From an uncultured Tenacibaculum sp. (GTDB lineage Bacteria > Bacteroidota > Bacteroidia > Flavobacteriales > Flavobacteriaceae), in NCBI GenBank assembly GCA_947497895.1, contig CANMIL010000017.1, positions 1 through 59,379 of the forward strand: a stretch of DNA of 59,379 bases, read 5' to 3'. Below, piece by piece: positions 57,701 to 59,379 of the stretch (the first letter of the stretch is position 1; every line of letters starts with the position of its first letter). Both the position numbers and the translations under genes were made by a program. The notes beneath the pieces are model-generated. The model was not told where the DNA came from. It ran no database searches and saw nothing but the letters and a program-made list of their open reading frames with translations.

Positions 57701-59379
57701 CTTCCGCCTGCATTGACGTTATTATCATCTGCATCGGCTGTATCTAAAATACCATCGTTATCAGCATCTGTTGTACTATCTAGTACTCCATCTCCATTGG
57801 TATCTACTACTGAAGCATCTTGTCCACTTTCTACTAGATCTAGTATTCCATCGCCATCACTATCTAAGTCTAAATGATCTGGAATTCCATCACTATCAGT
57901 ATCTCTGTTTGGATCGCCATTTTGTTCTACGCTGTCTAAGATTCCGTCGTTATCTGAATCTAAATCATGGATATCTGCGATTCCATCACCATCGGTGTCG
58001 GTTTGCTCTGCATCTCCAAAGCCTACTAATCCATCTACTGAATCTGCAATACCATCCCCATCACTATCGGTTTGATCGTCAATCACTCCATCTCCATTAG
58101 CATCTAAACTTCCTGGTAAATCTGGATTGTTTGGCTCTAGAACATCTGGGGTTCCGTTTCCACTACTATCTGGTAAGTTTGTTCCATCTAATAGTGTTCC
58201 ACCTGTATCTATTTGTCCGTTATTATCAGTATCTGCTCCTCCAGCTTCTACAACATCATTGATACCGTCTCCATCACTATCTAAGTCTTGGTAATCTGGT
58301 AAGCCATCTCCATCTATATCTGGGGTTGCAGCTGCTGTTCCGCCATTGTCTGGATCTACTGAATCAGCCAGTCCATCACCATCGGTGTCGGTTTGATCAT
58401 CTAGTATTCCATCATTGTTAGCATCTAAACTTGCATCGGTTCCTCCTTCTACTAAATCTGAAACTCCATCATTATCACTATCCACATCTTGGAAGTCTGA
58501 TGTACCATCTCCATCACTGTCTGTTGGTGTAGTACTTCCACCTGCATTGACATTATTATCATCTGCGTCGGCTGTATCTACAATACCATCATTATCGGCG
58601 TCTGTTGTACTATCTAGTACTCCATCTCCATTGGTATCTACTACTGAAGCATCTTGTCCACTTTCTACTAGATCTAGTATTCCATCGCCATCACTATCTA
58701 AGTCTAAGTGATCTGGAACTCCATCACCATCTGTATCTCTGTTTGGATCTCCATTTTGTTCTACGCTATCTAAGATTCCATCGTTGTCTGAATCTAAGTC
58801 ATGGATATCTGCGATTCCATCTCCATCAGTATCGGTTTGCTCTGCATCTCCAAAGCCTACTAATCCATCTACTGAATCTGCAATACCATCCCCATCACTA
58901 TCCGTTTGATCATCAATCACGCCATCTCCATTAGCATCTAAACTTCCTGGCAAGTCCGGATTGTTTGGCTCTAGAACATCTGGGGTTCCGTTTCCACTAC
59001 TGTCTGGTAAGTTTGTTCCATCTAATAGTGTTCCACCTGTATCTATTTGTCCGTTATTATCAGTATCTGCTCCTCCGGCTTCTACAACATCATTGATACC
59101 GTCTCCATCACTATCTAAGTCTTGGTAATCTGGTAAGCCATCACCATCTGTATCTGGGGTTCCTGCTGCTGTCCCGCCATTGTCTGGATCTACTGAGTCT
59201 GCTAATCCATCACCATCGGTGTCGGTTTGATCATCTAGTATTCCATCATTGTTTGCATCTAAACTTGCATCAGTTCCTCCTTCTACTAAGTCTGATACTC
59301 CATCATTATCACTATCCACATCTTGGAAGTCTGATGTACCATCACCATCGCTATCGGTTGGTGTAGTGCTTCCACCTGC
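51724..59379 (-). CDS. Giant TSP3-like repeat adhesin with type B T9SS sorting domain, 5' end outside window
   Basis: Open to the right edge, so the N-terminus is missing; 2551 residues are visible. Almost all of it is DxDxDGD calcium-type repeats arranged in ~278-residue super-repeats. The last ~95 residues (LPCLTVYNEFTPNGDGQNDTF, then LEVYNRWGNIVYSKNRYDNSW and GWIHINRK) form the same C-terminal sorting domain as in giant 2 with only a few changes. Cys is nearly absent from the repeat region, unlike giant 2. It is followed on the same strand by the SprF- and PorE-like genes. Confidence 0.92.
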   Translation of the reverse strand, partial: AGGSTTPTDSDGDGTSDFQDVDSDNDGVSDLVEGGTDASLDANNDGILDDQTDTDGDGLADSVDPDNGGTAAGTPDTDGDGLPDYQDLDSDGDGINDVVEAGGADTDNNGQIDTGGTLLDGTNLPDSSGNGTPDVLEPNNPDLPGSLDANGDGVIDDQTDSDGDGIADSVDGLVGFGDAEQTDTDGDGIADIHDLDSDNDGILDSVEQNGDPNRDTDGDGVPDHLDLDSDGDGILDLVESGQDASVVDTNGDGVLDSTTDADNDGIVDTADADDNNVNAGGSTTPTDSDGDGTSDFQDVDSDNDGVSDLVEGGTDASLDANNDGILDDQTDTDGDGLADSVDPDNGGTAAATPDIDGDGLPDYQDLDSDGDGINDVVEAGGADTDNNGQIDTGGTLLDGTNLPDSSGNGTPDVLEPNNPDLPGSLDANGDGVIDDQTDSDGDGIADSVDGLVGFGDAEQTDTDGDGIADIHDLDSDNDGILDSVEQNGDPNRDTDSDGIPDHLDLDSDGDGILDLVESGQDASVVDTNGDGVLDSTTDADNDGILDTADADDNNVNAGGSTTPTDSDGDGTSDFQDVDSDNDGVSDLVEGGTDASLDANNDGILDDQTDTDGDGLADSVDPDNGGTAAGTPDTDGDGLPDYQDLDSDGDGINDVVEAGGADTDNNGQIDTGGTLLDGTNLPDSSGNGTPDVLEPNNPDLPGSLDANGDGVIDDQTDSDGDGIADSVDGLVGFGDAEQTDTDGDGIADIHDLDSDNDGILDSVEQNGDPNRDTDGDGVPDHLDLDSDGDGILDLVESGQDATVVDTNGDGVLDSTTDADNDGILDTADADDNNVNAGGSTTPTDSDGDGTSDFQDVDSDNDGVSDLVEGGTDASLDANNDGILDDQTDTDGDGLADSVDPDNGGTAAGTPDSDGDGLPDYQDLDSDGDGINDVVEVGGTDADGDGQIDTNDLVDGNNLPDTDSDGTPDVEEPNNPDLPGGLDANGDGVIDDQTDSDGDGIADSVDGLNGFGDAEQTDSDGDGIADIHDLDSDNDGILDIVEQDGDPNRDTDSDGIPDHLDLDSDGDGILDIVESGQDASVVDADGDGMLDSTVDADNDGIVDTADADDNNVNAGGSTTPTDSDGDGTSDFQDVDSDNDGVSDLVEGGTEASLDADNDGILDDQTDTDGDGLADSVDPDNGGTATGTPDTDGDGLPDYQDLDSDGDGINDVVEAGGADTDNNGQIDTGGTLLDGTNLPDSSGNGTPDVLESNNPDLPGSLDTNGDGVIDDQTDSDGDGIADSVDGLDGFGDAEQTDSDGDGIADIHDLDSDNDGILDSVEQDGDPNRDTDSDGIPDHLDLDSDGDGILDIVESGQDAAVVDADGDGMLDSTVDADNDGVVDTADADDNNVNAGGSTTPTDSDGDGMADFQDADSDNDGVSDLIEGGGDPSLDADNDGVIDDQTDTDGDGLADSVDPDNGGTSSTGPDSDGDGLPDYQDLDSDGDGINDVVEAGGTDADGDGQIDTGDLVDGNNLPDANGDGTPDVEEPNNSDLPGNLDTDGDGVIDDQTDSDGDGIADSVDGLNGFGDAEQTDTDGDGIADIHDLDSDNDGILDSVEQNGDPNRDTDSDGIPDHLDLDSDGDGILDLVESGQDATVVDTNGDGVLDSTTDADNDGILDTADADDNNVNAGGSTTPTDSDGDGTSDFQDVDSDNDGISDLVEGGTDASLDANNDGILDNQTDTDGDGLADSVDPDNGGTVAGTPDTDGDGLPDYQDLDSDGDGINDVVEAGGIDADGDGQIDTSDLVDGNNLPDANGDGTPDVEEPNNSDLPGNLDTDGDGVIDDQTDSDGDGIADSVDGLNGFGDAEQTDSDGDGIADIHDLDSDNDGILDSVEQDGDPNRDTDSDGVPDHLDLDSDGDGILDIVESGQDASVVDTNGDGVLDSTVDADNDGIVDTADADDNDVNAGGSTTPIDSDGDGMADFQDVDSDNDGVSDLIEGGGDPSLDADNDGVIDDQTDTDGDGLADSVDPDNGGTSSTGPDSDGDGLPDYQDLDSDGDGINDVVEAGGTDADGDGQIDTGDLVDGNNLPDANGDGTPDVEEPNNSDLPGNLDSDGDGMIDDQTDSDGDGIADSVDGLDGFGDALTTDTDGDGIEDLYDLDSDNDGILDSAEQDGDPNRDTDGDGIPDHLDLDSDGDGILDIVESGQDVATVDADGDGMLDSTVDADNDGIVDTADADDTDVNAGGSTNATDTDGDGNPDFQDLDSDNDGISDLIESGSDMNLDSDGDGMIDDQTDSDGDGLADSVDPDNGGSSPDVMDTDEDGQPDYQDLDSDNDGVTDLQEGGTDTSLDSDGDGVIDDVTDSDGDGMMDSVDVDNGGDAPDMQDTDGDGTADYQDIDDDGDGVLTSEEDIDDDGTPNTDDTDGDGIPNYLDMDDDGDGIDTIDENPDNNGDGMPDDSLDTDEDGIPDYLDPDTLPCLTVYNEFTPNGDGQNDTFVISCIGDEMYKNNRLEVYNRWGNIVYSKNRYDNSWTGESNGRINFQVDEQLPSGTYYYVLDLGNGSEPKTGWIHINRK
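52640..59379 (-). repeat. Higher-order ~834-bp TSP3-like repeats, at least eight copies, two subtypes
   Basis: The TTGGAAxTC motif (plus strand) recurs near 52662, 53490, 54330, 55155, 55988, 56819, 57653, 58487 and 59323, period 825-840 bp (834 in the last copies). Each unit encodes ~278 residues including DFQDVDSDNDGVSDLVEGG, DSVDPDNGG, DSDGDGINDVVEAGG, DGLxGFGDA, HDLDSDNDGILDSVEQ and DIVESGQDA. Two subtypes differ in one segment: GTLLDGTNLPDSSGNGTPDV (near 55.7, 57.35, 58.2 and 59.0 kb) versus DLVDGNNLPDxxGDGTPDV (53.2, 54.0, 54.9 and 56.5 kb). Confidence 0.9.

Noticed and set aside
52697..58934. Repeated plus-strand ORFs of 60-156 codons rich in Ser/Pro or His/Leu
   Set aside because: Antisense shadows of the TSP3-like super-repeats, again with the array's own period.
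59317..59319. GTG at 59319 as the start of the third giant
   Set aside because: The frame is open to the right edge and the residues before it (GGSTTPTDSDGDGTSDFQD) match the repeat unit, so the true start lies outside the window.

Overview
The window is from a low-GC member of the Bacteroidota, most likely a marine Flavobacteriaceae. The signs are very large Asp/Thr-rich secreted proteins with a type B (gliding-motility-associated) type IX secretion system (T9SS) C-terminal domain, PorP/SprF and PorE-like partners, promoters matching the Bacteroidota TTG / TAnnTTTG consensus, and no Shine-Dalgarno pattern. Genus cannot be assigned from the sequence alone. No tRNA, rRNA, insertion sequence, phage gene or CRISPR array was seen.

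Layout. Positions 1-35.9 kb and 48.7-59.4 kb lie on the minus strand and hold three paralogous giant-adhesin cassettes in the order giant surface protein -> PorP/SprF-like outer-membrane protein -> PorE-like TPR/beta-propeller/OmpA protein. Cassette 1 (1-18080) shows only a giant of at least 6026 codons that runs off the left edge. It has a signal peptide, a Gly-rich region, a long string of carbohydrate-binding-like domains separated by conserved Ca-binding linkers, then 17 PKD-like repeats of exactly 285 bp. Cassette 2 (18638-35883) is complete: a 4650-residue giant with 15 Calx-beta repeats (~354 bp), 43 repeats of exactly 72 bp carrying two Cys each, TSP3-like repeats and the C-terminal sorting domain, followed by SprF-like and PorE-like genes and a strong terminator. 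Cassette 3 (48725-59379) has the same SprF- and PorE-like genes and the 3' part of a giant built almost entirely of a ~834-bp TSP3-like higher-order repeat.

Between cassettes 2 and 3 lies a 12-kb island of ordinary genes, nearly all on the plus strand: a TerB/J-domain protein (minus), a bacilliredoxin, an Lrp/AsnC regulator with a HupE/UreJ-like membrane protein, a dCMP-deaminase-family enzyme overlapping an S41 C-terminal processing protease, an ECF sigma / HEAT-containing anti-sigma / two DUF4097-like proteins operon, a class-A beta-lactamase-like serine hydrolase, a small exported protein, and a YCII (DGPF)-ECF42 sigma pair with a plausible self-regulated promoter.

How they work together (inference from known T9SS biology). 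Each giant would be exported by Sec, delivered to the T9SS by its type B domain, and need its neighbouring PorP/SprF protein for secretion or surface attachment. The PorE-like protein would tie that complex to peptidoglycan through its OmpA domain. The giants would act as calcium-stiffened, variable adhesive filaments. Near-identical partner proteins and sorting domains in cassettes 2 and 3, and modules shared between giants 1 and 2, point to duplication followed by exchange of repeat arrays.
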